This document shows, in pieces, positions 7,142-15,491 of a DNA stretch of 64,000 nucleotides. The notes beneath the pieces are model-generated. The model made no database searches and was not told the origin of the DNA. It saw nothing but the letters and a program-made list of their open reading frames with translations. Every line of letters starts with the position of its first letter. The stretch's first letter is position 1. The DNA is from Hyphomonas beringensis. GTDB lineage: Bacteria; Pseudomonadota; Alphaproteobacteria; Caulobacterales; Hyphomonadaceae. The DNA is taken from the NCBI RefSeq assembly GCF_000682755.1, contig NZ_AWFF01000027.1, forward strand, positions 1 through 64,000, in the 5' to 3' direction. A program made the position numbers and the translations under genes.

Positions 7142-7549
7142 CTATTCGGGCTCCAGATCGCGTTTTACGCGCGGATCGGCCAGAAGACGGTCAATCGCGG
7201 TCGCCTCATCATAGGATTTGTCTGCAATGAAGTGCAGCTGGGGCGTGAACTTCAGGTCAATTTCCCGGCCAAGACGTCCGCGCAGGAAACTTGCCGCACG
7301 GTTCAACGCTTCGGCCAGAGATGTGCGGCCCTTTTCCGTGTCATCGCCCAGCGGCGATACAAACACGTTCGCATGGCGCAAATCCGGAGAGCAGCGCACC
7401 TCCCCCACAGTGACGATCACACCGATCAGGTCCGGATCACGCAGATCCTCACGCGCCAGAATGTCAGACACCGCATGGCGCACCAGTTCGCCGGCGCGAA
7501 GCTGGCGCTGTGTCGGCATGTTGCCGGAAGGGGAAGATTTACGTGCCAT
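7142..7549 (-). CDS. rbfA: Ribosome-binding factor A
   Basis: A 135-residue protein that assists 30S subunit maturation by acting on the 16S rRNA 5' helix. The sequence QRQLRAGELVRHAVSDILAREDLRDPDLIGVIVTVGEVRCSPDLRHANVFVSPLG is the standard RbfA KH-type domain, and LKFTPQLHFIADKSYDEATAIDRLL is the conserved end. The ATG at 7549 overlaps the stop of the upstream membrane-protein gene (TGATG), so translation is coupled. The open frame extends further upstream, but only inside that gene. The position after infB, with one gene interposed, supports the call. Confidence 0.94.
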   Translation of the reverse strand: MARKSSPSGNMPTQRQLRAGELVRHAVSDILAREDLRDPDLIGVIVTVGEVRCSPDLRHANVFVSPLGDDTEKGRTSLAEALNRAASFLRGRLGREIDLKFTPQLHFIADKSYDEATAIDRLLADPRVKRDLEPE

Positions 7550-8076
7550 CAGCTGCCTGTCTTCTGCATGAGCTGTTCTGTAAAGGCCTTGCGGGCCGTC
7601 TTGTCCTTGTTGAACCACGATGCCGGAATTATGACGGCATCGCCGCCCCGTATCCGGACTGTCGTGTGTCCACGATGCTGTTTCACCTCTTTGACGGCGT
7701 CCCAGCTGATCCGGGTTTCAATGCCGCCACGGCGAACCTGTAAAACGTCGTCCAGCAGAGCGATCTCTGCCTCACGTGCCATCTCGTCCTTGCCATCTCC
7801 GCTGACGCCATAGGACCAGCGGATGAAGATAAGATACCACGAAATACCGGCAAATGCCGCCACCAGCGCCGAGAGAAACCACTGCCAGTAGGCACTCAGC
7901 CCCGCCATGTCCGCTGCGTTGCGGACCATGAGGGAGATGCTGGCCGATATGATCGGGGCTGTGACCCCGGCATAATAGACTGCCGTAGGCCCAACCGTGC
8001 CGCCCCGACTGAGACGCGCAAGACGCTTGAGGTCTTTTTCGGCCAGCTGGCCCGAGACTATGACAGGTTCACTCAT
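7549..8076 (-). CDS. YcxB-like membrane protein between infB and rbfA
   Basis: A 175-residue protein with two membrane helices (VTAPIISASISLMV and WQWFLSALVAAFAGISWYLIFI) and a C-terminal strand-rich domain. That domain reads LQVRRGGIETRISWDAVKEVKQHRGHTTVRIRGGDAVIIPASWF. The PH-like pattern, in which a membrane hairpin is followed by '...WDAVKEV...IPASWF', is typical of YcxB-like proteins of unknown function. It lies 12 bases after infB and overlaps rbfA by one base, so it is embedded in the translation operon. No enzymatic role can be proposed. Confidence 0.7.
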   Translation of the reverse strand: MSEPVIVSGQLAEKDLKRLARLSRGGTVGPTAVYYAGVTAPIISASISLMVRNAADMAGLSAYWQWFLSALVAAFAGISWYLIFIRWSYGVSGDGKDEMAREAEIALLDDVLQVRRGGIETRISWDAVKEVKQHRGHTTVRIRGGDAVIIPASWFNKDKTARKAFTEQLMQKTGS

Positions 8077-8088
8077 GAGCGACCCTGT

Positions 8089-10641
8089 TTAGTCGAGCGT
8101 CCTTGCGATTTCCTCAACCTGGAAGCACTCGATCTTGTCGCCGACGCGCATGTCGTCATAGCGCTCGAACGCCATACCGCATTCCATGCCGGAATTGACC
8201 TCGTTGACCTCGTCCTTGAAACGCTTGAGCGTTTTCAGCTTGCCTTCATGGATGACGACATCGTCACGCAGCAGGCGAACGCCACAGCCGCGAAGCACTT
8301 TGCCTTCGCTGATCCGGCAGCCTGCAACCTTGCCCACTTTCGTGATGTTGAAGACTTCGAGGATCTCGGCATAGCCGATGAAGGTTTCGCGTTTCTCCGG
8401 TGCCAGCATGCCCGACAGGGTGGCTTTCACATCGTCGATCAGGTCGTAGATCACGGAATAGTAGCGGATCTCGACGCCTTCCTTCTCTGCCAGATCGCGC
8501 GCCTGCTTGTTGGCGCGGACGTTGAAGGCAAAGATCGGTGCGTTGGACGAACGGGCCAGCAGCACGTCGCTTTCGGAAATACCGCCCACAGCGCCATGAA
8601 TGACACGGGCACGGACTTCCTCGGTCGACAGCTTGTCCAGCGACTGGGAAATCGCCTCGACAGACCCCTGAACATCGCCCTTTACAACCACTGGCAGCTC
8701 GGACGTCTCGACAGAGCCATCTTTCAGCTTGCTGAGCAGCTGATCCAGTGAAGCACGCGCCGCAGCGCCCGCCTTGCCGGAAACCTGCCGCTTGGAGCGG
8801 ATACGGTATTCGGTGACTTCACGGGCACGGGCTTCGGTATCGACAACCACGAAGGAGTCGCCCGGGTCCGGCGCGCCATCCAGGCCGAGCACCTCGACCG
8901 GCTGGGCCGGGCCTGCGCCTTTCAGCTGTTGTCCACGCTCGTCAACCAGAGCCCGGACCTTACCCCATTGCGAGCCGGCCACGACGATATCGCCGCGCTC
9001 CAGCGTACCGCGCTTGACCAGCACGGTGGCAACCGGGCCGCGGCCCTTGTCCAGTTGGCTTTCGATCACCACGCCATCTGCATGACGCGACGGGTTGGCT
9101 TTCAGTTCCAGAAGTTCGGCCTGCAGAGTAATGGCATCCGTCAGCTCGTCCAGACCCTGACCCGTCAGGGCAGAGACTTTCACGGCCTGGGTTTCACCGC
9201 CCATGCTTTCGACCTGAACATCATGCTGCAACAGGTCTGTCAGCACCTTGTCGGCATTGGAGTCCGGCAGGTCTGTCTTGTTGACCGCCACGATGATCGG
9301 AACACCGGCCGCCTTGGCGTGATTGATGGATTCAATCGTCTGCGGCATCACGGAGTCATCCGCCGCCACGACCAGAATGGCAATGTCGGTCGCCGTCGCA
9401 CCACGCGCACGCATTGCCGTAAAGGCCGCGTGGCCCGGCGTATCGAGGAAGGTAATCCGGTCACCGGATTTCAGCTTCACCTGATAGGCACCGATATGTT
9501 GGGTAATGCCGCCTGCTTCGCCCGCGACCACATCGGTCTTGCGCAGGGCGTCCAGCAGAGAGGTCTTGCCGTGGTCGACATGGCCCATGATCGTGACGAT
9601 CGGCGGGCGTGACTTCAGATCTTTCGGATCATCATCCTCACCTTCAAGACCGATCTCGACATCGGATTCAGCAACACGTTTCACGGTGTGGCCAAATTCC
9701 TCGGCGATCAGTTCGGCCGTGTCAGCGTCGATAATGTCATTGCCGCGCAGCATCTCGCCTTGCTGGATCATGAATTTGACGACGTCTGCGACGCGCTCAT
9801 TCATCCGCTGGGCCAGATCCTGCAGTGTGATCGTTTCCGGCAGGGTGACTTCGACAGACACTTTCTCGCGCTGCTCGCTACCGCCTGTGCGGCGCTCACG
9901 TTCGCGCTCACGGGCACGGCGCAGGGAGGCCAGCGAACGCTGACGGTCTGCATCATCGCCAAGAGCCGAAGAAATGGTCAGCTTGCCACGACGGCGCTCA
10001 CCACCACCCCCACGAGAAGGACGGTTCTGCGTGTCACGGCGATCACGGTCATCCTTGGATTTACGCTTGCCGCCACTGCGCGCCGGGGCATCATCAACGG
10101 CAGGAGCCGCAGCCGCCGGGCTGTCGGCAGGTGCCGCAGATTTGGCGCGGGCTTTCGGGGCACGGTCAACGCGCTCCTTCGCGGCGGCTTCTTCAGCCTT
10201 GCGCGCTTCTTCCTCGGCCTTGCGGCGAGCTTCAGCCTCTTCGCGCTCTTTCGCTTCCTGCAGTTTCTTTTCCTGCTCGGAGCGAAGGCGGTCCTGGGCC
10301 TCCTTCTCGCGCTGCTCTTCCTTGGCGCGGGCCGCAACTTCGTTCTTGCGTTCCAGCAGGGCCTTCTGACGCGCTTTCAGCTCGTCGACGGTAATGCCCA
10401 GCTTCTTCGCGGTCGCAACCAGGCGCGCCTCAAGGGTATCATTCCCCTTTGGCGCGTCCTTGGCAGGTGCGGAGGAGGAGGAGCCGCCAGGGCCTACCGC
10501 CCGGCGCTTCTTCGTCTCAACAACCACCTGCTTGGAGCGGCCATGGCTGAAGCTTTGCTTCACCGTACCGGAACTCTTCCGGGAGACGGTGAGCGGTTTG
10601 CGCCCGCCTGAATTGCCACCAGTGTCTTTCGTATCGCTCAT
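8089..10641 (-). CDS. infB: Translation initiation factor IF-2
   Basis: An 850-residue GTPase that places initiator tRNA on the 30S subunit. Residues 1-300 are the long charged N-terminal region, with Ala/Glu/Arg-rich coiled coil and Lys/Arg patches, as in other alphaproteobacteria. The G domain shows [20 protein letters not shown] (G1), [12 protein letters not shown] (G2), [16 protein letters not shown] (G3) and NKTDLPD (G4). The C-terminal domains follow, ending with the fMet-tRNA-binding domain. A conserved IF2_N module precedes the G domain. It sits between ylxR/L7Ae and the interposed membrane gene. Confidence 0.98.
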   Translation of the reverse strand: MSDTKDTGGNSGGRKPLTVSRKSSGTVKQSFSHGRSKQVVVETKKRRAVGPGGSSSSAPAKDAPKGNDTLEARLVATAKKLGITVDELKARQKALLERKNEVAARAKEEQREKEAQDRLRSEQEKKLQEAKEREEAEARRKAEEEARKAEEAAAKERVDRAPKARAKSAAPADSPAAAAPAVDDAPARSGGKRKSKDDRDRRDTQNRPSRGGGGERRRGKLTISSALGDDADRQRSLASLRRARERERERRTGGSEQREKVSVEVTLPETITLQDLAQRMNERVADVVKFMIQQGEMLRGNDIIDADTAELIAEEFGHTVKRVAESDVEIGLEGEDDDPKDLKSRPPIVTIMGHVDHGKTSLLDALRKTDVVAGEAGGITQHIGAYQVKLKSGDRITFLDTPGHAAFTAMRARGATATDIAILVVAADDSVMPQTIESINHAKAAGVPIIVAVNKTDLPDSNADKVLTDLLQHDVQVESMGGETQAVKVSALTGQGLDELTDAITLQAELLELKANPSRHADGVVIESQLDKGRGPVATVLVKRGTLERGDIVVAGSQWGKVRALVDERGQQLKGAGPAQPVEVLGLDGAPDPGDSFVVVDTEARAREVTEYRIRSKRQVSGKAGAAARASLDQLLSKLKDGSVETSELPVVVKGDVQGSVEAISQSLDKLSTEEVRARVIHGAVGGISESDVLLARSSNAPIFAFNVRANKQARDLAEKEGVEIRYYSVIYDLIDDVKATLSGMLAPEKRETFIGYAEILEVFNITKVGKVAGCRISEGKVLRGCGVRLLRDDVVIHEGKLKTLKRFKDEVNEVNSGMECGMAFERYDDMRVGDKIECFQVEEIARTLD

Positions 10642-10701
10642 GCGTTCTTCATACCACGTTTCTTGCCGATGCGCGCCATTGCGCCTCAGCTTTGTTTTCC
10701 G

Positions 10702-11379
10702 CTACCGATCCTGATCCGGGAACCAGTCCAGTTCGGGCCGTGTGCGAAATCCGGCAAGCCGCCGGTAGGCAAGCCGTATAGCTTTCGCAATTGGACCCTT
10801 GCGGACGAGACCGTGTATCACACGCTCACGCCCAAACGCCACGCCCAATTCCTCAGAACTGAGCGCACCGGCCATTTCCACGTCGCTATATAATGCTTTT
10901 GCAAGGAAATACACCTTTGAGCGGCCATCTTCTGCACCATCGGCCGCCTCAAGCAAAAGTCCGGGACGTTTCTTCTGGAGCGCATCGCGCACCTGATCAA
11001 AGCCCAGAACGATTTCGCCGGACTTCTTGGCCATGCCCAGAAGCCCCGTGAAACGCTTCAGCAGAAGCGCCTCGATCTGGTCGATCAGACCGTCAGGCAC
11101 CTTGACCTGAGTTTTGAAGCCCCGGGCAAACGCCCCTTTGCCAATCGCTGTCTCAAGCGTCTCGCGATCAGCCTTTACCCACACCCCCCGTCCAGGGAGC
11201 CGGGATGACACATCCGGCGTCACCACACCCTCAGGTGAGAGGGCAAAGCGCACCATCTCTGTCTGCGGGAGACGTTCCCGCGTCACGGCGCACTGGCGGA
11301 CAGGGATCTCCCCGTCCGCCATGCTTTGTCCGTCAGTGCCGGTTACCCGCGCATCACTCTTTCGGTGCGGCCTCGTCAT
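10702..11379 (-). CDS. YlxR-L7Ae RNA-binding protein (DUF448 plus ribosomal L7Ae-like)
   Basis: A 225-residue protein. The N-terminal YlxR/DUF448 module reads VRQCAVTRERLPQTEMVRFALSPEGVVTPDVSSRLPGRGVWV. A C-terminal L7Ae/L30e-like module begins about residue 110 (LLGMAKKSGEIVLGFDQVRDAL). Such fusions are normal between nusA and infB in alphaproteobacteria and are thought to bind RNA. The ATG at 11379 has GGAGG 7 bases upstream and overlaps the end of nusA by 26 bases. A later start at 11322 is possible but has a poor ribosome site. The final segment is Arg-rich. Confidence 0.88.
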   Translation of the reverse strand: MTRPHRKSDARVTGTDGQSMADGEIPVRQCAVTRERLPQTEMVRFALSPEGVVTPDVSSRLPGRGVWVKADRETLETAIGKGAFARGFKTQVKVPDGLIDQIEALLLKRFTGLLGMAKKSGEIVLGFDQVRDALQKKRPGLLLEAADGAEDGRSKVYFLAKALYSDVEMAGALSSEELGVAFGRERVIHGLVRKGPIAKAIRLAYRRLAGFRTRPELDWFPDQDR

Positions 11380-13120
11380 CGCCGCCCTCCGCTGACAGGG
11401 CTTCGAGATCAAACTCGAGCTCTTCAAGGGCCTCATCGACCGCCTCATCAGAAGCATTGCTGCCAAGATCGCCCAGCGCCAGCAGCGCGCGTTCTTCTTC
11501 GGTCAGCTCAGGCACTTCTTCTTCGGCCTTTTCAGCCAGCATCTTCTCGACGGTGTCCGGCTCAACCCAGCCTGCGGCAACGCGGGCCTTCATGACGAAC
11601 ATCTGCGCGTCATCCTTGCGCATCTCGCCCTTCTTCAGAATGCCTTCCACCCAGACCGGCTTGCCGTCCGGGCCCGGCTCACGCCAGCCGGTGATGTCGT
11701 CCGGCACCAGGCCTGCAACATCATCCAGCGTCTGCACGCCTTCTTCGCCGAGACGGACAGCAAAGGACGGCGTCATGCCTTCCAGCTCCATCACGGCATC
11801 TTCAACGCCCAGCTCCTTGCGCTTGGCATCATTCTCGGCGGCAACGCGGTCCAGATATTCACGGGCACGTTCCTGCAGCTCGGCGGCTACATCCTCGTCA
11901 AAGCCTTCAATCGTGATGAAGTCTTCAGAGGCCACATAGGCAATTTCTTCGACCGTCTCGAAGCCTTCAGAGGCGAGCAGCTGAGCCAGCGTTTCGTCCG
12001 CATCCAGCGCTTTCATGAACAGGTCGGTACGCTCCTGGAACTCACGCTGATAGCGCTCGGAATCGGCGCTTTCGGTCACGAGGTCGATCTGCCAGCCGGT
12101 CAGCTGGGAGGCGAGGCGCACATTCTGTCCGCGGCGGCCAATAGCCAGCGGGAACTGATCGTCCGCCACCACGACTTCCACGCGGCGCTCTTCCTCGTCC
12201 AGCACCACTTTCGACACTTCGGCCGGCTGCAGCGCGTTCACGATGAAGGTTGCGTCGTCATAGTTCCACGGAATGATGTCGATCTTCTCACCGGAGAGTT
12301 CGCCAACAACCGCCTGGACACGCGCACCGCGCATACCCACACAGGCGCCGACCGGATCAATCGAGCTGTCATTGGAGATCACGCCGATCTTGGCGCGGCT
12401 GCCCGCGTCACGGGCACAGGCCTTGATCTCGATCACACCTTCATAGACTTCCGGAACTTCCTGCGCGAACAGCTTGACCATGAAATCAGGCGCAGAGCGG
12501 GACAGGAAGATTTGCGGACCCTTGGTCTCGCGGCTGACCTTGTAAAGATAGGCCCGCACACGATCATTCGTCTGGAAGTTCTCGCGCGGAATACCGTCAT
12601 TGCGGCGGATAATGCCCTCTGCGCGGCCGAGGTCCACGATCACATGGCCATATTCGACGCGCTTAACGACACCGGAGATGATCTCTCCGACGCGATCCTT
12701 GTACTCATTGTACTGACGCTCACGCTCGGCATCACGCACCTTCTGCATGATGACCTGCTTGGCGGTCTGGGCAGCCACACGACCGAAATCGAACGGCGGC
12801 AGCTCGTCTTTCAGCTCGTCGCCGACCTCAAGGGAGTCGTCGATCTTCTTGGCTTCCGACAGACGCAGCTGTTTGGATTCATCCTCGAACTCATCGTCCG
12901 GGACGACTGTCTGGATCCGCCACAGCGTCTGTTCGCCGGTCTGCTCATCGATCTTCGCACGGATGTCGTGCTCCTGGCCGTATTTTGCTTTCGCGGCCTT
13001 CTCGATGGCTTCCTGCATAGCCTCGATGACGATTGTCTGATCAATCGCCTTCTCTTCAGCGACCGCCTTGGCGATCTGCAGGATTTCCAGCCTGTTGGCT
13101 GAAACGCCGATGGTGTTCAT
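11354..13120 (-). CDS. nusA: Transcription termination/antitermination protein NusA
   Basis: A 588-residue protein that binds RNA polymerase and modulates pausing, termination and antitermination. In order it has the N-terminal polymerase-binding domain, an S1 domain (GEIISGVVKRVEYGHVIVDLGRAEGII), and KH domains (IDPVGACVGMRGARVQAVVGELSGEKIDIIPW, then AIGRRGQNVRLASQLTGWQIDLV). Two C-terminal helix-hairpin-helix-type acidic repeats follow, and the tail is very acidic. Its start overlaps the rimP stop (ATGA, 13117-13120). The product itself could act on the terminator-like hairpin found in the rimP leader; that part is inference. Confidence 0.98.
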   Translation of the reverse strand: MNTIGVSANRLEILQIAKAVAEEKAIDQTIVIEAMQEAIEKAAKAKYGQEHDIRAKIDEQTGEQTLWRIQTVVPDDEFEDESKQLRLSEAKKIDDSLEVGDELKDELPPFDFGRVAAQTAKQVIMQKVRDAERERQYNEYKDRVGEIISGVVKRVEYGHVIVDLGRAEGIIRRNDGIPRENFQTNDRVRAYLYKVSRETKGPQIFLSRSAPDFMVKLFAQEVPEVYEGVIEIKACARDAGSRAKIGVISNDSSIDPVGACVGMRGARVQAVVGELSGEKIDIIPWNYDDATFIVNALQPAEVSKVVLDEEERRVEVVVADDQFPLAIGRRGQNVRLASQLTGWQIDLVTESADSERYQREFQERTDLFMKALDADETLAQLLASEGFETVEEIAYVASEDFITIEGFDEDVAAELQERAREYLDRVAAENDAKRKELGVEDAVMELEGMTPSFAVRLGEEGVQTLDDVAGLVPDDITGWREPGPDGKPVWVEGILKKGEMRKDDAQMFVMKARVAAGWVEPDTVEKMLAEKAEEEVPELTEEERALLALGDLGSNASDEAVDEALEELEFDLEALSAEGGDDEAAPKE

Positions 13121-13716
13121 TTGACGTCTCCCGTCTCTTCATTTGACTCGGTGTCTTCATCACTCTCGTCGATTTCAAGGTCGCCGAGGTCGTCTTCATC
13201 AGGTTGCGGCGGCAGATTACCGGAGGCACGTGCCGCTTCAATCAGTTCATCCGTCAGGATCAGGCTGGCGCGGCTCATCTCATGAACGTGTGCAACCAGC
13301 TCGGTCTCATCGTCCAGTTCCAGATGGGCGCCGTTTTCGTCTTCACCGGTAATGATGCCGGTAAAGCGGCGGCGGCCATCAATCGGGCGTGCCAGCTCCA
13401 CTTTTGCGGCATGGCCCACCCAGCGGGCAAAGTCCCCTTCCCGCGTCAGCGGGCGGTCAATGCCGGGCGTGGATACTTCCAGCGTATAGGCTTCCTTGAT
13501 GGGATCATCATCTTCCAGCACCGGCCCCAGAGCGCGTGAGAGCCTGGCGCAATCCTCGACATTGGTCGGGGCGCCGCCGGCTCTTTCCGTCATGATCTGA
13601 AGCTGCGGACGCCGCCCGCCCTGAATGCGCAGGCGTACGATTTCCAAGCCAAGGGACTCCGCCACGGGCGTGGCGAGAGCGAGAATGCGACGTTCCTGTT
13701 CGGTCAGAGCAATCAT
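13117..13716 (-). CDS. rimP: Ribosome maturation factor RimP
   Basis: A 199-residue protein needed for 30S assembly. The conserved core includes LATPVAESLGLEIVRLRIQGGRRPQLQIMTER, CARLSRALGPVLEDDDPI and YTLEVSTPGIDRPLTREGDFARWVGH. The C-terminus after about residue 150 is an acidic extension rich in Asp/Glu. I chose the ATG at 13716 because the core begins right after it and the longer frame (from 13809) would run through the promoter and leader hairpin. No clear Shine-Dalgarno precedes this ATG. First gene of the rimP-nusA operon. Confidence 0.92.
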   Translation of the reverse strand: MIALTEQERRILALATPVAESLGLEIVRLRIQGGRRPQLQIMTERAGGAPTNVEDCARLSRALGPVLEDDDPIKEAYTLEVSTPGIDRPLTREGDFARWVGHAAKVELARPIDGRRRFTGIITGEDENGAHLELDDETELVAHVHEMSRASLILTDELIEAARASGNLPPQPDEDDLGDLEIDESDEDTESNEETGDVK

Positions 13717-13740
13717 GCGTTTGAGGGAGTATTCCGGTAA

Positions 13741-13776
13741 AGAAAAGCGGCGGCCCCGTTTCCGGAACCGCCGCCG
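13741..13776 (-). terminator. Terminator-like hairpin in the rimP leader
   Basis: On the minus strand a GC-rich hairpin (CGGCGG...CCGCCG with inner TTCCGGAAAC) is followed by CTTTTCTTT, about 25 bases before the rimP start and just after the proposed transcription start. It resembles the hairpin ending the csp gene (13846-13878), sharing CGGCGGTTCCGG. It may attenuate transcription into rimP-nusA-infB. Confidence 0.6.
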
Positions 13777-13796
13777 ATATGTTTCGACTTGGAATA

Positions 13797-13825
13797 TATA
13801 TAGCCCCATAGGCGCGGCCTGTCGA
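13797..13825 (-). promoter_or_regulatory. Promoter of the rimP-nusA operon
   Basis: On the minus strand TCGACA (13820-13825) and TATATA (13797-13802) are separated by 17 bases, a good sigma-70-like pair. It lies between the csp terminator and the rimP leader hairpin, so transcription would start near 13790. Confidence 0.6.
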
Positions 13826-13845
13826 GTATGCGTTGCTGTAGATGC

Positions 13846-13878
13846 AAAAACGGCGGCTCCGCTTGCCGGAACCGCCGT
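13846..13878 (-). terminator. Terminator of the cold-shock gene
   Basis: The minus-strand stem ACGGCGG...CCGCCGT, with a near-perfect inner stem TTCCGG/CGGAG, is followed by TTTTT (13850-13846). It lies about 30 bases after the csp stop codon. Confidence 0.8.
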
Positions 13879-13882
13879 CTAA

Positions 13883-13900
13883 AATTCTCTCGAGAGAATT
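13883..13900. repeat. 18-bp perfect palindrome after the cold-shock gene
   Basis: AATTCTCTCGAGAGAATT is identical to its reverse complement over 18 bases. It sits between the csp stop codon (13908-13906) and the terminator. As RNA it would fold with almost no loop, so it is more likely a DNA site or a chance extension of the 3' end. Confidence 0.7.
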
Positions 13901-13905
13901 CTGTC

Positions 13906-14115
13906 TTAGAGAACCTTCAGGTCGACAGCCGAGGTTTTGCCACGGCGTTCGTCCTTGTAGAGTTCGTAAGATACTGCCTGATCTTCGGCCAGCGTGCGAA
14001 GGCCGGAGCGCTCAACGGCTGAAATGTGAACGAAAACGTCCGAGCCGCCCTCATCAGGTTTGATGAAGCCAAAGCCCTTCTGGTCATTGAACCATTTCAC
14101 TTTGCCAGTTGCCAT
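13906..14115 (-). CDS. CspA-family cold-shock protein
   Basis: A 69-residue single cold-shock domain, a small nucleic-acid chaperone. RNP1 (KGFGFIKP) and RNP2 (VFVHISAV) motifs are intact and the N-terminus is MATGKVKWFNDQKGFGF. The ATG at 14115 has AAAGGA about 10 bases upstream. The frame continues further up but without family similarity. A leader of more than 100 bases follows the promoter near 14258-14286; a long 5' UTR is usual in cold-inducible csp genes and may act as an RNA thermosensor. It has its own promoter and terminator between trmB and rimP. Confidence 0.95.
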   Translation of the reverse strand: MATGKVKWFNDQKGFGFIKPDEGGSDVFVHISAVERSGLRTLAEDQAVSYELYKDERRGKTSAVDLKVL

Positions 14116-14257
14116 TACTTGTAGTCCTTTTACGTTCAATTGAAGCGGCCCGGTCCGGATTTGAACCAAGTCCACCTATCGAAACGGGAGGGAAGAAAGT
14201 CATGGCCGCCGGTCTGACGGGGTCTTGATATTCAGACCGACCGAATTCGATGCCGCT

Positions 14258-14286
14258 ATTAATTCACGGGTGCGACATTCCGTCAA
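14258..14286 (-). promoter_or_regulatory. Promoter of the cold-shock gene
   Basis: On the minus strand TTGACG (14281-14286), a 17-base spacer and ATTAAT (14258-14263) fit a sigma-70-like promoter. It lies between the trmB stop and the csp gene and leaves a leader of roughly 130 bases. Confidence 0.55.
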
Positions 14287-14300
14287 GTGACTGCTTTGTG

Positions 14301-14999
14301 TCAGCTGCGAACGAAATCGAGCCAAACCGGGGCGCAATCGCCCAGTTTCTTGCTTTCATAACGGGTAGTGAGGTGATCTTCCGGCGGCGTTCGCCAGTCA
14401 TCTGCGCGCTCTGCCTGCCAGTCAAACCCGCCATGCGCCAGAAAGCGCTGCAGGGCCTCATCTGCATAACTCTTTACGTCTGTCGCGAAGCGGACCTGTG
14501 CGCCGGGCTTGCAGATGCGGTACAGGACGGACAGGAATTCCGGCTGGATCAGGCGGCGCTTCTGCTGGCGTTTTCTCGGCCACGGATCCGGAAACAGGAT
14601 AAAGGCGCGGGCAATGCTCTCATCCTTGAGAGAGGCCATGACGGGTCGCGCATCATCCATCACCAGCCTTACATTCTTCAGGCCCTGCCCCTCAATCCCG
14701 GTCAACGCCTTCGCCATCCCCTCGATCCAGGGCTCACACCCGATGAAGCCGGTATCAGGATGGAGCCCCGCCTGGCCGACAAGATGTTCGCCGCCGCCAA
14801 AGCCGATTTCCAGCCACACATCGCGCGCCTCCCCAAACAGGCCTGCCGGGTCCAGCGACCCATCCGGCGCGTCCGGAACCTGCAATTGCGGCAGCAATGT
14901 ATCAATCAGCCCCTGCTGTCGGGCAGACAGGCCGCGCCCGCCTATCCGGCCAAATGTCCGCAGGGGGATATGCTTGGGATCATCGTGTCTGTCAGTCAT
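14301..14999 (-). CDS. trmB: tRNA (guanine(46)-N7)-methyltransferase
   Basis: A 232-residue SAM-dependent methyltransferase making m7G46 in the tRNA variable loop. The SAM-binding motif is WLEIGFGGGEHL, followed by FIGCEPWIEGMAKAL, ARAFILFPDPWPRKRQQKRRLIQPEFL (the conserved catalytic PDPWPKKRH-type motif) and RFATDVKSYADEAL. It follows the XRE regulator on the same strand. In many alphaproteobacteria metK lies between these two; no metK is present here. Length is normal. Confidence 0.96.
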   Translation of the reverse strand: MTDRHDDPKHIPLRTFGRIGGRGLSARQQGLIDTLLPQLQVPDAPDGSLDPAGLFGEARDVWLEIGFGGGEHLVGQAGLHPDTGFIGCEPWIEGMAKALTGIEGQGLKNVRLVMDDARPVMASLKDESIARAFILFPDPWPRKRQQKRRLIQPEFLSVLYRICKPGAQVRFATDVKSYADEALQRFLAHGGFDWQAERADDWRTPPEDHLTTRYESKKLGDCAPVWLDFVRS

Positions 15000-15032
15000 C
15001 GCGCCGCCTGATGCCCGAGAGCGGTCTGCGGA

Positions 15033-15455
15033 TCAATCCTCGGCCTGCTTGTCATCAAAGGCGCTCGCCGCCGCCTGCACCGTCGCCAGCAGGGACTTTC
15101 GCAGCGAAACATCCTCGATCCGCTGAAACGCAGCAATCAGGTCCAGCACTTCGGATGTCATTATTGGCGCGTGGATGTCGTCCCCGTCTTCGGCCACTTG
15201 CAGGGCTTCATGCTGCAGATAGGCATCGGCCCCATCAAAGAAATAAGTGATCGGTATGCCCAGAACGGTCGACATTTCATACAGGCGGCCAGCCGAGACT
15301 CGATTGATGCCTTTTTCGTATTTCTGCACCTGTTGGAAAGTCAGGCCCAAAAGGTCGCCAAGCTTTTCCTGAGTCAGATTCAATTCCTTGCGGCGCCAAC
15401 GAATACGCTGGCCCACCACACGGTCTATCCCGCTCGGAAGTTTGCTGTCCGACAT
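15033..15455 (-). CDS. XRE-family transcriptional regulator
   Basis: A 140-residue protein. An HTH domain at residues 12-70 (VVGQRIRWRRKELNLTQEKLGDLLGLTFQQVQKYEKGINRVSAGRLYEMSTVLGIPITYFF) is followed by an acidic C-terminal region. This architecture is a well-conserved alphaproteobacterial regulator type found next to lnt and metK/trmB. The targets are not visible from the sequence. It lies 37 bases downstream of lnt on the same strand. DNA binding is confident, the role unknown. Confidence 0.9.
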   Translation of the reverse strand: MSDSKLPSGIDRVVGQRIRWRRKELNLTQEKLGDLLGLTFQQVQKYEKGINRVSAGRLYEMSTVLGIPITYFFDGADAYLQHEALQVAEDGDDIHAPIMTSEVLDLIAAFQRIEDVSLRKSLLATVQAAASAFDDKQAED

Positions 15456-15491
15456 TCCCCATCCAATTCAGATACTGAATAAGATCTAGGT

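Noticed and set aside
9688-10611. 307-residue plus-strand frame opposite infB
   Set aside because: Antisense shadow of the charged N-terminal repeats of IF-2.
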